Below, one piece after another: positions 1 to 9,038 of a stretch of 64,000 nt of DNA. Under the pieces are notes generated by a model, which saw nothing but the letters and a program-made list of their open reading frames with translations, had not been told where the DNA came from and did not search any database. How positions within the stretch are numbered: the first letter of the stretch is position 1; every line of letters begins with the position of its first letter. Source of the stretch: Brachybacterium paraconglomeratum (GTDB lineage: Bacteria; Actinomycetota; Actinomycetes; Actinomycetales; Dermabacteraceae); assembly GCF_003994255.1 (NCBI RefSeq), contig NZ_ML133852.1, positions 186,001-250,000 of the forward strand. Direction: 5' to 3'. The position numbers were made by a program, and so were the translations under genes.

Positions 1-1
1 G

Positions 2-328
2 GACACCCGCACCGGGGCGTGGGAGCGCACCTACCTCCGCTCGGCGGGGATCGAGCCGTGGGTCCGCTTCGACACCCCCGATCCGCTCCTGCAGGTGCAC
101 CTGGTCCGCTCCGGCCATGCCGCGGCTTTCGTGCCCGGTCTGATCGCCGCCGAGCACCTCGGCGGTACCCGGGTGCTGCGGCTGCCCGGCGACCCCCACC
201 GGGGCCTGTACACCGCGGCGCGCGCGGGGGCGCGCGAGCATCCCTCCCTGCTCGCCTTCCGGGCCGCGCTGCTCGAGGCGGCCGACGCGCTCGGCGACCT
301 CCCCGGACTGGAGAGTCTCGGGTCCTGA
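2..328 (+). CDS. LysR-type regulator, C-terminal fragment
   Basis: The frame is open from the left edge and ends at TGA 326-328, giving about 108 visible codons. The protein looks like the last part of a LysR substrate-binding domain: a stretch reading LVRSGHAAAFVPGL is followed by a short strand, then ARAGAREHPSLLAF and a C-terminal helix, as in the closing segment of many LysR effector domains. The DNA-binding N-terminus lies outside the window. The target genes cannot be judged. Assignment rests on the overall pattern, so the family is likely but not certain. Confidence 0.6.
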   Translation, partial: DTRTGAWERTYLRSAGIEPWVRFDTPDPLLQVHLVRSGHAAAFVPGLIAAEHLGGTRVLRLPGDPHRGLYTAARAGAREHPSLLAFRAALLEAADALGDLPGLESLGS

Positions 329-441
329 GCGTCGGGCGGGAGGCACGCTGCTCGCCGCACCGTCGCCCCGCCGCTCCTCCCTTCGGCGGATACAAACCTG
401 AACGACTTCCGTCATCGTCCTCGGCCGCGTAGACAGGACCC

Positions 442-2697
442 ATGTCGAGCACCCCGGACGACGACGTCACCCGAGATCCTTCCCCGCCCGGCCGCGGGAG
501 CGGCCCCCGATCAGCGGGGCCGATCCTGCTGCTCGTGCTGCTGCTGGCGGTCGTCGGCGGCCTCCTCTCCCGCGGCACCAGCGCACCGCAGCCGGCGACC
601 GCCCCGGACGAGGTGTTCAGCGCCGAGCGCGCCGCCGCGGCCGCCGCTCCGCTGGTGCAGGAGCCGCGCCCGGTGGGGACGGAGGCCAACGCCGCCGCCC
701 ACGACCACCTCGCCGAGCAGCTCGCCGGGGCGGGCTTCGAGGTCACCTCCTCGGAGGTGATCGGCCGACGCGCAGCGGAGGGCGCCGGCTCGGCGGGATA
801 CGTGCGCAACCTCGTCGCGACCCGCCCCGGCAGCGACCCGACGGGCACCCTCGTGCTGGCCACGCACATCGACTCCGTCCCCCACGCGCCCGGCGCCGCG
901 GACGCGGGGGTCGGACTCGCGGTGATCCTCGAGACGGTGCGGGCTCTCGGTCCCGAGGCGCTGCGCAACGACCTGGTGATCCTTCTGGTCGACGGGGAGG
1001 AGACCGGCCTGCTCGGCGCGCAGGCGTACGTCGACGGCGCCGGTGAGGAGCTGCGCGCACCGGTCGTGGTGCTCAACCACGAGGCGCGCGGCATCTCCGG
1101 CAGGCCCCTCGTGGCCCGCACCGCCGGTCCCATGCACGAGACGCTCCCGGCGATGCCCCGTCCCGAGTACGAATCGTTCACCGATGCGCTGTTCGGGGTC
1201 ATCCCCAACGACACCGACTTCACGGTCTACCGCGACGAGGGAGGCTGGTGGGGACTGGACGTCGCCCTGATCGGCGAGGCGTGGGCCTATCACAGCCCTC
1301 AGGACGACGCCGAGCACCTCGACCCCGGCTCGCTCCAGCACTTCGGCGAGCTGACCCTCTCCCTCACGAGGGAGCTCGGCGCGCAGGACCTCGCCGCGCT
1401 CGAGGACGCGGGCGAGGACCGCCCGGTGCAGACGACCATGCCGTGGGGGATGCTCGTGATGCCGCCCTGGCTCGTGCAGGGCCTCGGCCTCGCCGCTCCG
1501 CTCGCCCTCGCGGCGACGGCGGCCGTGCTGCGCCGACGCGGACGGCTCACCCTGCTCGGCACCTCCTTCGGCGCGCTCCTCGCCCTGCTCGCGATCGCCC
1601 TCGCGGGCGCCGCCGGATACGGACTGTGGAGCGCCACCGCGGCCGCGAGCCCCGACATCCTCTCGCAGACGATGAAGGAGCCGGTGGTGGCGCTGCCCTT
1701 CCTCGGCGCGGAGCTGCTCGCCGGCGCCACGGTGATGGCGGCGGCCTGGCTGCTCGGTCGCCTCCTGATAGGTCGGGACGCGCTGCTGGCCGGGACGGGG
1801 ATGCTCGCGCTGCTGCTGATCGCGGCGGTCGCCGTGCTCTCGCCGGCCTTCGCGAGCTCCATGGTGCTCCCGGCCGCTGCGGCGGGCATCGGCATCCTGC
1901 TCGGCACGCTGCTTCCCCCGGTCCCCTCGCTCGTGGTGAGGGCGGCCGCCCTGCTGCCGACGGGATGGCTCGTGGGCACCCAGGTCCATGCGCTCGGCGA
2001 GTTCGGGATCGCCTCCTCGGCCGGAGCGCTCGCCGCGACCACCGCGCTGGCTCTCGCCGCCGCCGCGCCGCTGCTGATCGCGCCGCAGGGGGAGGCCTCG
2101 GGCACCGAGCGGCGGCCGCACCGGCTCCTGATCCCCGTGCTGCCGGCGGTCCTCGCCATCGGCCTCGCGATCGGCGGCATCGCGCTCACCCGCGCCGCGG
2201 GCGAGCCCGTGCAGGAGCGGGTGGTCGCCGCCGTCGACGCGGAGACCGGGCACACGCGCTGGGAGAGCGACGGCGTGACCGAGTGGGGCCGGTCCCTCGA
2301 CGGCATCGAGGGCACCTCGGTGGTCGAGGGGCCGCAGGTCGAGGTGGAGCCCGCAGGGGAGGGGACGACCAGCACACGGATCCGTCTGACCTCGGCGCGG
2401 CCCGGAGCCGAGTTCCGCATGGAGCTCGCGGAGGGAGAGTTCTCCGGGGTCACCGTCGACGGGGAGCCGCTGAGCGACGACGGCTCCGCGGGCGCGCAGG
2501 GCCTGCGCACCCTCCGGATCGTCGGGGTCCCCGCGGGCCACGAGGTCGTGATCGAGGCCGAGGTGCCCGACGGAGCGAGCATGGAGGTGGTCGAGACCGT
2601 CTACTCGCCGGCGCTGGCCGACGGCTGGGTCGCGCCGGGATCCGGGGTCTCCCTGGTGCAGCCGAGAGTGGAGATCTCCCGGACCGTCACCCTGTGA
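442..2697 (+). CDS. Membrane-anchored M28-family zinc peptidase with C-terminal membrane domain
   Basis: This 751-residue protein has one hydrophobic segment at about residues 27-43, then an M28 aminopeptidase-like domain (about 60-320). Metal-site motifs are visible: ATHIDSVPHAPGAADAG around residues 140-156 (H142, D154), the VDGEETG motif with catalytic and metal glutamates near 186-187, and a late HSPQDD motif. From about residue 335 to 590 there are roughly eight hydrophobic segments, then a C-terminal beta-rich, probably extracytoplasmic domain. The family hydrolyses peptides outside the membrane. The ATG follows AGGA, and a TAGACA hexamer at 430-435 could be its -10 box. The natural substrate is unknown. 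Confidence 0.85.
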   Translation: MSSTPDDDVTRDPSPPGRGSGPRSAGPILLLVLLLAVVGGLLSRGTSAPQPATAPDEVFSAERAAAAAAPLVQEPRPVGTEANAAAHDHLAEQLAGAGFEVTSSEVIGRRAAEGAGSAGYVRNLVATRPGSDPTGTLVLATHIDSVPHAPGAADAGVGLAVILETVRALGPEALRNDLVILLVDGEETGLLGAQAYVDGAGEELRAPVVVLNHEARGISGRPLVARTAGPMHETLPAMPRPEYESFTDALFGVIPNDTDFTVYRDEGGWWGLDVALIGEAWAYHSPQDDAEHLDPGSLQHFGELTLSLTRELGAQDLAALEDAGEDRPVQTTMPWGMLVMPPWLVQGLGLAAPLALAATAAVLRRRGRLTLLGTSFGALLALLAIALAGAAGYGLWSATAAASPDILSQTMKEPVVALPFLGAELLAGATVMAAAWLLGRLLIGRDALLAGTGMLALLLIAAVAVLSPAFASSMVLPAAAAGIGILLGTLLPPVPSLVVRAAALLPTGWLVGTQVHALGEFGIASSAGALAATTALALAAAAPLLIAPQGEASGTERRPHRLLIPVLPAVLAIGLAIGGIALTRAAGEPVQERVVAAVDAETGHTRWESDGVTEWGRSLDGIEGTSVVEGPQVEVEPAGEGTTSTRIRLTSARPGAEFRMELAEGEFSGVTVDGEPLSDDGSAGAQGLRTLRIVGVPAGHEVVIEAEVPDGASMEVVETVYSPALADGWVAPGSGVSLVQPRVEISRTVTL

Positions 2698-2701
2698 GCT
2701 G

Positions 2702-2721
2702 ATATCTTGACGTCAAGATAT
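2702..2721. promoter_or_regulatory. Perfect 20-bp palindrome upstream of tam, candidate TamR/MarR operator
   Basis: The sequence atatcttgacgtcaagatat is its own reverse complement over all 20 bases and ends 20 bp before the tam start codon. In Streptomyces coelicolor the MarR-family protein TamR represses tam through a palindrome in the tam promoter, so this is a strong candidate for an equivalent operator. No tamR-like gene is adjacent here; the only MarR gene in the window is 18 kb away and is not an obvious TamR. Confidence 0.7.
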
Positions 2722-2741
2722 ATGTCGAGGGAAGGATCCCG

Positions 2742-3506
2742 ATGGCCCACACCTGGAGCCCCGAGCAGTACCTCCGCTACGGCGACGAGCGCGCCCGGCC
2801 CTTCCTCGACCTCACCGCCCGCCTCGGCGCCGGGTCGCCGCGGCGAGTGGTCGACCTCGGCGCCGGCCCGGGCACGCTGACGCGACTGCTCGCCGAGCGC
2901 TGGCCGGAGGCGGAGGTGCTCGCCGTCGACTCGAGCCCCGAGATGATCGCCCGCGCCGCCGAGATCCCGGGCCTCACCGCCGTGCACGCGGACCTGCGCA
3001 CCTGGGAGCCGCCCGGCGAGGTCGACGTGCTGGTCAGCAACGCCGCGCTGCAGTGGGTCGACGGGCACCTGGAGCTGCTGCCGCGCCTGGCGGGGATGCT
3101 CGCGCCGGGCGGCCGACTCGCGATGCAGGTGCCGGGCAACTTCGAGGAGCCCAGCCACACGATCCGACGCGAGCTCGCCGCCGAGGAGCCCTACGCCCCG
3201 CACGTGCAGGGCATCGCCTCGCCGGCCTCGCACGACGCCGCGACCTACCTGCGGGCGCTGCAGCAGGCGGGCCTCGAGGTGGACGCCTGGGAGACCACCT
3301 ACCTCCATGTCCTCCACGGCCCGGACCCCGTCTTCGACTGGGTCGCCGGCACCGGCGCGCGCCCCACCCTGCAGGCCCTGCCCGAGGACCTCCGGCCGCG
3401 CTTCGAGGAGGAGTTCAAGGCCCGGTTGCGCCGCGCGTATCCGGACGACGGACACGGCGTGGTGCTGCCCTTCCGCCGCGTCTTCGCCGTCGGCCGCCGG
3501 GGCTGA
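2742..3506 (+). CDS. tam: Trans-aconitate 2-methyltransferase
   Basis: The 254-residue protein is a class I SAM-dependent methyltransferase. The SAM-binding motif VVDLGAGPGTLTRLLAERWP is at about residues 36-55, an acidic ribose-binding position follows (AVDSSPEMI, about 67), and VSNAALQWV is the post-I motif typical of Tam. Known Tam enzymes methylate trans-aconitate, an inhibitor of aconitase that forms spontaneously from cis-aconitate. The length matches the family (about 250-260). A GAAGGA-type ribosome binding site precedes the ATG. The palindrome just upstream suggests repression by a TamR-like protein. Confidence 0.88.
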   Translation: MAHTWSPEQYLRYGDERARPFLDLTARLGAGSPRRVVDLGAGPGTLTRLLAERWPEAEVLAVDSSPEMIARAAEIPGLTAVHADLRTWEPPGEVDVLVSNAALQWVDGHLELLPRLAGMLAPGGRLAMQVPGNFEEPSHTIRRELAAEEPYAPHVQGIASPASHDAATYLRALQQAGLEVDAWETTYLHVLHGPDPVFDWVAGTGARPTLQALPEDLRPRFEEEFKARLRRAYPDDGHGVVLPFRRVFAVGRRG

Positions 3507-3584
3507 GAGACGGCCGACGGGCGGGCGCACCGAGCGGCCGGCCGCCGCGCCCGCGACCCCGCCGGCGCGCGGCCACGACCCGGC

Positions 3585-4304
3585 TCAGCGGACCTGCGGG
3601 AAGCCCTTCCTCGCGGCCTCAGCGATCCGGTTCAGCTGCTTGCGGTCCGAGAGCGCGCCGAGCACGCCGCCGAGGCCCGGGATCGCCTTGCCGAACAGGC
3701 GCGCCGAGCGCAGGCCGAAGCGCCGGATGAGCCGACCGCCGACCGCGGAGACCACGGCCGAGTGCGGGGACGCGGGGAGCCTCCCCGCCACGCCGCGGGC
3801 GGCGGCGCCGGCGACAGGGCTCAGGCCGATGTTCCTCAGCACGTCCCCGGACTCCTCGCCGAGCAGCGTCGCGAGCACCCGCACGCGCACCTCCTCGTCG
3901 TCCAGGTCGTAGCCGCGCACGACGGCGATCGCGCCGACCATGCGGGTGGCCTGGATGTAGAACTCCATCACGTTGGTGGGCAGCAGGACCGGCAGGGTCA
4001 CCACGCCCCCGAGCCCGGTGAGGAAGCCGCCGGCGGTGACGCCCCGGCGGTGCCTGCGGACGATCCGGCGCACCGCCTTCTCCGGCCGCTTCCGGGCCCG
4101 GCCGCGCTGCGCCTTCCTCGCGACGTCGGCGGCGGAGGAATAGGCGAGCTTCCCGTCCAGGCCGATGTCGCGGACGGTGTCGATCATGCGCTGCACGGCG
4201 CCGTTCGGGCTCGTCTCCGCCTTCTCGGTGCGGGCCTCGCGCATCGCGTCGCGGGCGGTGCTCTTCGCGGTGTCGTCGCGGCGCAGCATGCCGAAGATCC
4301 CCAT
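3585..4304 (-). CDS. EcsC family protein
   Basis: This 239-residue protein has a charged N-terminus, then a glycine-rich hydrophobic stretch (GGFLTGLGGVVTLPVLLPTN, about residues 92-111) and a following helix with YIQATRMVGAIAVVRGYD, the pattern of the EcsC domain. EcsC proteins are named for the Bacillus ecs ABC transporter locus, but the biochemical role of stand-alone members is not established. It is transcribed away from recO across a 316-bp intergenic region. No signal peptide is visible; peripheral or partial membrane association is likely. Confidence 0.75.
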   Translation of the reverse strand: MGIFGMLRRDDTAKSTARDAMREARTEKAETSPNGAVQRMIDTVRDIGLDGKLAYSSAADVARKAQRGRARKRPEKAVRRIVRRHRRGVTAGGFLTGLGGVVTLPVLLPTNVMEFYIQATRMVGAIAVVRGYDLDDEEVRVRVLATLLGEESGDVLRNIGLSPVAGAAARGVAGRLPASPHSAVVSAVGGRLIRRFGLRSARLFGKAIPGLGGVLGALSDRKQLNRIAEAARKGFPQVR

Positions 4305-4498
4305 GGGCGTCCTCCTGGTCGTCGGTGTCCGGCGGTCGGTGCCGCGCCCGCGGCGGGTGCGGCACGAGGCCCATCATGCCGTGCCGGGACCGCCCGGGTG
4401 CGCCGGCGGACCACGCGGTGGGGGAGTTCGACGGGGACGGATGCGGCGAGGCACGGTCCGGCGGGAGCGTGCTGCGACCCGTCGAGTGCGTCGCAGGG

Positions 4499-4561
4499 CC
4501 CGGCGAGAGCGCGGCGCCGCCCGGTGAGAGCGCCGCACGGCCCGGCGTGAGCGAGGTCCCG
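4499..4561. repeat. 21-bp imperfect tandem repeat, three copies, in the EcsC-recO gap
   Basis: Three adjacent 21-base units begin cccggcgagag, cccggtgagag and cccggcgtgag (4499-4519, 4520-4540, 4541-4561). They lie in the 316-bp gap 4305-4620 between two divergent genes. Nothing else recognisable is in this gap except a TAGTCT hexamer about 10 bp before the recO start that could act as a -10 box. Confidence 0.6.
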
Positions 4562-4620
4562 TCCGCCTCGGCCGTCGCCTCCGCCGATGCGTCGTGCCCG
4601 CGGCGTAGTCTCGGAGCACC

Positions 4621-5355
4621 ATGGCCAGCAAGCTCTACCGTGACGATGCGATCGTCCTGCGCACCCACCCGCTGGGCGAGGCGGACCGCATCATCACGCT
4701 GCTCACGCGGCGGCACGGCAAGGTCCGCGCCGTCGCCAAGGGCGTGCGCCGCACCGGCAGCCGCTTCGGCGCGCGTCTGGAGCCGTTCACGCTGGTCGAC
4801 GTGCAGCTGCATGCCGGGCGGAACCTCCACACCGTCACCCAGGTCGTCACGATCGAGGCCTTCGCCGTCGGCATCACCGCGGACTACTCCCGCTTCGCCG
4901 CCGCCAGCGCCATGCTCGAGACCACCGACCGCCTCACCGACGAGATGGTCGATCCCAACCAGCGCGGATTCCTCATGCTCGTCGGCGCGCTGCGCGCCAT
5001 GGCCGAGGGCCGCATCGCCCCGCCGCTCGTGCTCGACTCCTTCCTGCTGCGCACCCTGGCCGTCTCCGGCTGGGCGCCCGAGCTGCGCGTCTGCGCCTCC
5101 TGCGGGGCCGACGGACCCCACCACGCCTTCGATGTGCGTGCGGGCGGCCTGGTCTGCACACCCTGCCGTCGGCCGGGCGCCATCGCGGTGCGCCAGTCCA
5201 CGATCGAGCACATGATCTTCCTGCTCGCCGGGGACTGGGAGAATGTGACCGACGCGGAGGAGACCGTGCAGCAGGAGGCGGGTCGTCTCATCGCGGACAC
5301 GGTGACCTGGCATCTCGAGCGCTCGGTCCGCTCCCTGCACTACGTCGAACGCTGA
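4621..5355 (+). CDS. recO: DNA repair protein RecO
   Basis: A 244-residue protein with the RecO N-terminal OB-fold (starting [22 protein letters not shown]) and a C-terminal helical domain carrying a four-cysteine zinc site: CASC at about residues 158-161 and CTPC about 20 residues later. RecO works with RecF and RecR to load RecA at single-strand gaps and can anneal single strands. Length is normal. The downstream neighbour uppS, 59 bp away, follows recO in many actinobacteria. Confidence 0.95.
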   Translation: MASKLYRDDAIVLRTHPLGEADRIITLLTRRHGKVRAVAKGVRRTGSRFGARLEPFTLVDVQLHAGRNLHTVTQVVTIEAFAVGITADYSRFAAASAMLETTDRLTDEMVDPNQRGFLMLVGALRAMAEGRIAPPLVLDSFLLRTLAVSGWAPELRVCASCGADGPHHAFDVRAGGLVCTPCRRPGAIAVRQSTIEHMIFLLAGDWENVTDAEETVQQEAGRLIADTVTWHLERSVRSLHYVER

Positions 5356-5414
5356 TCCCCATCCCGGGCGGGTCCACCGCCCGCACGATCCCGCACGATC
5401 CAGGAGGACCCCGC

Positions 5415-6233
5415 ATGCCCGGTGCATCCCGTCACGGGTACCAGGAGCCGTTCGCCCATCCCAGCGGCGCACTGCCCCCGCAGCTGCCGCCCCCCACGAT
5501 CCCTCGCCACGTCGCGGTGGTGATGGACGGCAACGGCCGCTGGGCGAACCGTCAGGGCCTGCCCCGCACGGCAGGGCACGAGGCCGGGGAGGCGGCGCTG
5601 CTGGACGTCGTCGCCGGCGCCCTCCAGATCGGTGTGACGCACCTGAGCGCCTACGCCTTCTCCACCGAGAACTGGAAGCGGTCCCCGGAGGAGGTGCGCT
5701 TCCTGATGGGCTTCTCCCGCTCCGTTCTGCGCCGCCAGCGCGACACCCTGGACTCCTGGGGCGTGCGGATCGTGTGGATCGGCCGTGAGCAGCGCCTCTG
5801 GGGCTCGGTGATCCGGGAGCTCAAGGAGGCCGAGGAGCGTACCCGCGACAACACCCGCATGACGCTGTACATGTGCGTGAACTACGGCGGTCGCGCCGAG
5901 ATCGTCGACGCGGTGCGCGAGATCGCCGAGGAGGCGCGGGCAGGGCGGCTCAAGGGCTCCGGGATCAGCGAGAAGACGATCCAGCGCCATCTCGTCGACC
6001 CCGACATGCCCGAGGTGGACCTGTTCCTGCGCACCAGCGGCGAGCAGCGCACCTCCAACTTCCTGCTCTGGCAGGCCGCCTACGCCGAGCTCGTGTTCGT
6101 CCCCGAGCTGTGGCCCGACGTGGACCGCCGCGTGCTGTGGCGGGCGATCACGGAGTACGCGCGGCGCGATCGGCGCTACGGGGGAGCGGTCGACGCCCCC
6201 GATGCGCCGGAGGCTCAGTCCGCAGGGCTCTGA
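5415..6233 (+). CDS. uppS: Isoprenyl transferase (undecaprenyl/polyprenyl diphosphate synthase type)
   Basis: This 272-residue cis-prenyltransferase shows the substrate motif [13 protein letters not shown] (about residues 32-44, catalytic Asp in MDGNGRW), the [12 protein letters not shown] motif (about 77-88) and the C-terminal [19 protein letters not shown] block. The enzyme condenses isopentenyl diphosphate into cis-polyprenyl diphosphates used as lipid carriers for cell wall polymers. A strong AGGAGG-like site precedes the ATG. Its 3' end overlaps the convergent DedA-like gene by 19 bp. Chain length of the product cannot be read from sequence. Confidence 0.93.
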   Translation: MPGASRHGYQEPFAHPSGALPPQLPPPTIPRHVAVVMDGNGRWANRQGLPRTAGHEAGEAALLDVVAGALQIGVTHLSAYAFSTENWKRSPEEVRFLMGFSRSVLRRQRDTLDSWGVRIVWIGREQRLWGSVIRELKEAEERTRDNTRMTLYMCVNYGGRAEIVDAVREIAEEARAGRLKGSGISEKTIQRHLVDPDMPEVDLFLRTSGEQRTSNFLLWQAAYAELVFVPELWPDVDRRVLWRAITEYARRDRRYGGAVDAPDAPEAQSAGL

Positions 6234-6841
6234 GCGACCCGCTCGGCCGCGGCGGCCTTCGCGGGCCGAGCCGGAGCGGCGGCCGACTCCGTCGCAGTCG
6301 GCCGGCCGCCCTCGGCCTCGGGCGAGGCCTCGGTCGCGACCTCGCTCTCGGCGAGGGTCGCGACCAGGGCGGCCCGGGCGCCCGTGCGGCGACGGTGGTG
6401 CAGCACGAGGGCCACCAGCAGCACCAGCAGGGCGAGCACGGCGACAGCGCCGGCGGGGGAGACGAGGAACAGCTCGAACCAGCCCGCCACGGCCACAAGG
6501 CCGACGGTCGCGTAGATGATCGCCCAGGCCAGGCCGCCGACGGCGAGGGCGGGCAGGTAGCGGCGCGCAGGCATGGCGGTCAGGCCCGCGGCGGCGTTCG
6601 CGGCGGTCTGGAAGCCGACGGTCAGGAAGCTCAGCGCCACGACCCAGGCACCCCAGCGGTTGACGAGCTCGGTCGCGCGCTGCACGGAGGTCGACTCCAG
6701 CAGCTTCTTCAACCGGCCGCGGTTCGCGGCCTTCCGCGCCCCGCGGCCGACGAGATAGGTGCCGCCGGCGCGCGCCCAGATCACCACGTACAGGAACGCG
6801 ATCGCCGGCAGCAGCGGCAGCGACTGGACCCAGTCCATCAT
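6215..6841 (-). CDS. DedA/VTT-type membrane protein
   Basis: From the ATG at 6841, which overlaps the zur stop as ATGA, the protein is 208 residues. It has a hydrophobic N-terminus, then a segment reading [20 protein letters not shown] and [22 protein letters not shown] that matches the conserved core of DedA proteins (membrane re-entrant loop and following helix), a last hydrophobic span and a charged Ala/Glu-rich tail. DedA proteins help maintain membrane lipid and proton-motive-force homeostasis, with some acting as lipid transporters. It is shorter at the N-terminus than typical DedA. Coupling to zur suggests co-transcription but no zinc role is shown. Confidence 0.7.
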   Translation of the reverse strand: MMDWVQSLPLLPAIAFLYVVIWARAGGTYLVGRGARKAANRGRLKKLLESTSVQRATELVNRWGAWVVALSFLTVGFQTAANAAAGLTAMPARRYLPALAVGGLAWAIIYATVGLVAVAGWFELFLVSPAGAVAVLALLVLLVALVLHHRRRTGARAALVATLAESEVATEASPEAEGGRPTATESAAAPARPAKAAAAERVAQSPAD

Positions 6842-7284
6842 CGCGCGGCCACCTCGGCCTCCGGCTCCTCGGGATCGTCCTCGTCCTCCGAGGGCGCGGC
6901 GGTGCTCGAGTGCTCCTCGCACAGCCCGAAGACCTCGAGGGTGTGGTCCACCTCGGTGAAGCCGTGCTCGCGGGCGATCGCCGTCATGGACGCCTCGAGC
7001 CTCGGGGCGAGGAACTCGACGGTGCGGCCGCACTCGCGGCACACCAGGTGATGGTGGTGGCCGGTGTCCTCGCACTGCCGGTAGAGGGACTCCCCGTCCC
7101 CCGCCACGAGCACGTCCAGACGCCCGGCGCGGGAGAGCGCCTGCAGGTTGCGGTACACGGTGGCGAGGCCGACGGTCTCGCCGTCGGCGCGCATCTGCTC
7201 GTGGATCTGCTGGGCGCTGCGGAAGTCCACCTGCCGGGAGAGCGTCTCCAGGATCGCGGCGCGCTGGCGGGTGTTCCTCTGCAT
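6838..7284 (-). CDS. zur: Fur-family zinc uptake regulator
   Basis: A 148-residue Fur-family repressor: winged helix with TVYRNLQALSRAG at about residues 44-56, then HHHHLVCRECGRTVEF (metal-binding histidines and a CxxC) and a final LCEEHSS. The Zn-type assignment rests on its place beside znuABC and the Zur box at znuA. The start at 7284 (MQRNTRQR) is chosen because Fur/Zur homology begins there; an in-frame upstream start at 7323 would add 13 residues without homology. The C-terminal tail is unusually acidic (EDEDDPEEPEAE). Confidence 0.87.
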   Translation of the reverse strand: MQRNTRQRAAILETLSRQVDFRSAQQIHEQMRADGETVGLATVYRNLQALSRAGRLDVLVAGDGESLYRQCEDTGHHHHLVCRECGRTVEFLAPRLEASMTAIAREHGFTEVDHTLEVFGLCEEHSSTAAPSEDEDDPEEPEAEVAAR

Positions 7285-7309
7285 GCCCTCATTGTCCCCC
7301 ACCTGGTGC

Positions 7310-7353
7310 GGGACCTCCATCACTGGTGGGAGGGACCACCATCACCGGTGAGA
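7310..7353. repeat. 22-bp direct repeat overlapping the znuB 3' end
   Basis: Two 22-base units, gggacctccatcactggtggga and a second copy with five differences (7310-7331 and 7332-7353), lie between zur and znuB; a partial third copy begins at 7354. The central parts, cactggtg and caccggtg, are themselves near-palindromic. The last znuB codons are inside the repeat. It could be a binding site or a simple duplication. Confidence 0.5.
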
Positions 7354-8265
7354 GGGACCACGCGCCGCCACCGGGGCGGCGTCCGCGGCCGTGGGCCCGG
7401 GGCCGCCGGCCGGCCGGCTGCGGCGTGCCGCGAGCAGCGAGCGGACGACGAGCGCGGCCACGTACACCGCGATCGTCAGCAGCACGATCACGCCGCCCGG
7501 CGGCAGGTCGACGTACACCGTGATCAGCAGGCCGCCGACGGCGCAGAGCACCGCGATGACCATGGCGGTGCGCATCGTGCGGGCGAAGCCGACCACCAGA
7601 TGCTGCGCGGCCGCGACCGGCACGATCATCAGCGCCGAGACCATCAGGGCACCGACGATCCGCATCGACAGCGTCACCGTCAGCGCCGCCATGACGGCGA
7701 TGAGGATGTTGACGGTCCGCACCGGCAGCCCCGCGGCGCGGGCGAACTCGTCGTCGGCCGTGACGGCCGCGAGCAGACCGGAGAGCCCCACCCCGATCGC
7801 GAGCACGACCACGGCGAGCACGAGCGCGATCACGGTGTCCAGCCGGGTCACGGTCGAGAGGGAGCCGAAGAGATAGCCCATCAGGTTCTGGGAGGTGCCG
7901 CCGGCGAGCTGGATGATGACCACGCCGCCGGCGATGCCGCCGTAGAAGAGGATCGCCAGCGCCACGTCGCGGCTGGTGTGGCTGATCTCGCGCACGTACT
8001 CGATCAGCACGGCGCCGATCACGGAGGCGGCCAGCGCCCCCGGGATCGCGAGCAGGTCCGCGGGGGTGGCGGCGAGCCAGGCGCCGACCAGCCAGCCGAC
8101 GGCCACGCCCGTCAGCGCGACGTGCCCGAGACCGTCGCCGAGCAGGGAGAGCCGCTTCTGCACCAGATAGGTGCCGACCACCGGGGCGGTGAGCCCGATG
8201 AGCACCGCGATGATCAGCGGATAGCGCAGCAGGTCGGAGGTGAGGATGTCCAGCATCGAGATCAT
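7342..8265 (-). CDS. znuB: Zinc ABC transporter, permease subunit
   Basis: From the ATG at 8265 (ATGA overlap with the upstream ATPase gene) the protein is 307 residues with about eight hydrophobic helices. Family blocks of the ABC-3 metal permeases are visible: QKRLSLLGDGLGHVALTGVAVG near the N-terminus and LSMRIVGALMVSALMIVPVAAA in the C-terminal half. It forms the membrane channel for Zn(II) delivered by ZnuA. A 27-nt longer start at 8292 is possible but would overlap the previous gene more without reason. Confidence 0.92.
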   Translation of the reverse strand: MISMLDILTSDLLRYPLIIAVLIGLTAPVVGTYLVQKRLSLLGDGLGHVALTGVAVGWLVGAWLAATPADLLAIPGALAASVIGAVLIEYVREISHTSRDVALAILFYGGIAGGVVIIQLAGGTSQNLMGYLFGSLSTVTRLDTVIALVLAVVVLAIGVGLSGLLAAVTADDEFARAAGLPVRTVNILIAVMAALTVTLSMRIVGALMVSALMIVPVAAAQHLVVGFARTMRTAMVIAVLCAVGGLLITVYVDLPPGGVIVLLTIAVYVAALVVRSLLAARRSRPAGGPGPTAADAAPVAARGPSHR

Positions 8266-9038
8266 GCGGGGTGGATCTCCTGTCCCAGGCATTCGTCGAG
8301 CGGGGCGGCGTCCTCGGGGTGTCCGTGCCCGGGGTCCAGGTGCGGGCGCTCGCTCACGGGGCCGTCATGGACCATGCGGCCGTGGTCCAGGACCACGGCG
8401 CGGCTGATGTCGTCGGTCAGCGGACCGGTCTCGTGCAGGACCACGAGCAGGGTGGTGCCGCGGGCGGAGAGCTCGCGGAAGAGATCGGCGATCAGCTGCT
8501 GGGTGGGGACGTCCACCCCGGAGAAGGGCTCGTCGAGCACGAGCAGCTCGGGCTCGCGCACCAGGGCCCGGGCGATCATCACGCGTCGGCGCTGGCCTCC
8601 GGACATGCGGGTGATCGGCCGGCCGGCGAGGTCCGCCATCCCGACCGCCTCGAGCGCGGCGTCGACCCGGGGGTCGCGGGCGCTCGGCCACCAGCGGCGG
8701 GCGCTGAGCAGGCCGCTGGCGACGGTCTCCCGCGCGGTCGCGGGGATGGATCCGGTGTCGGCCGACTCCTGGGGGACGTAGCCGAGGCCGTCGTGGGCGC
8801 GGCCCTGGGAGACCGGGCGGCCCAGCAGGTGCGCCGTGCCGCTCTCGAGCGGCAGCACCCCGACCGCGGCGCGCAGCAGGGTCGACTTGCCCGAGCCGTT
8901 CGCGCCGAGCAGCGCGACGAGCTCGCCGCGCTCGATGCTCAGGTCGATGTCGTGCAGGACCCGCTGGCCGGCGCGGGAGACGCTCGCGCCGACGATCTCG
9001 ACGACCGGTCCGTCCCCGGCTCCGTCCCCGGCGCTCAC
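8262..9038 (-). CDS. znuC: Zinc ABC transporter, ATP-binding subunit
   Basis: The GTG at 9038 overlaps the znuA stop (GTGA) and gives 258 residues. Walker A is [12 protein letters not shown] (about residues 42-53), the signature is [10 protein letters not shown], Walker B is [12 protein letters not shown] and the switch histidine is in VVLHE. The C-terminus has His/Asp clusters ([12 protein letters not shown]), common in zinc-system ATPases. It powers ZnuB-mediated uptake at the inner face of the membrane. Confidence 0.92.
   Translation of the reverse strand: MSAGDGAGDGPVVEIVGASVSRAGQRVLHDIDLSIERGELVALLGANGSGKSTLLRAAVGVLPLESGTAHLLGRPVSQGRAHDGLGYVPQESADTGSIPATARETVASGLLSARRWWPSARDPRVDAALEAVGMADLAGRPITRMSGGQRRRVMIARALVREPELLVLDEPFSGVDVPTQQLIADLFRELSARGTTLLVVLHETGPLTDDISRAVVLDHGRMVHDGPVSERPHLDPGHGHPEDAAPLDECLGQEIHPA

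Noticed and set aside
511-2541. 676-codon minus-strand frame opposite the M28 peptidase
   Set aside because: Low-complexity Arg/Gly/Glu product without motifs; the plus-strand frame has the metal-binding motifs and membrane helices.
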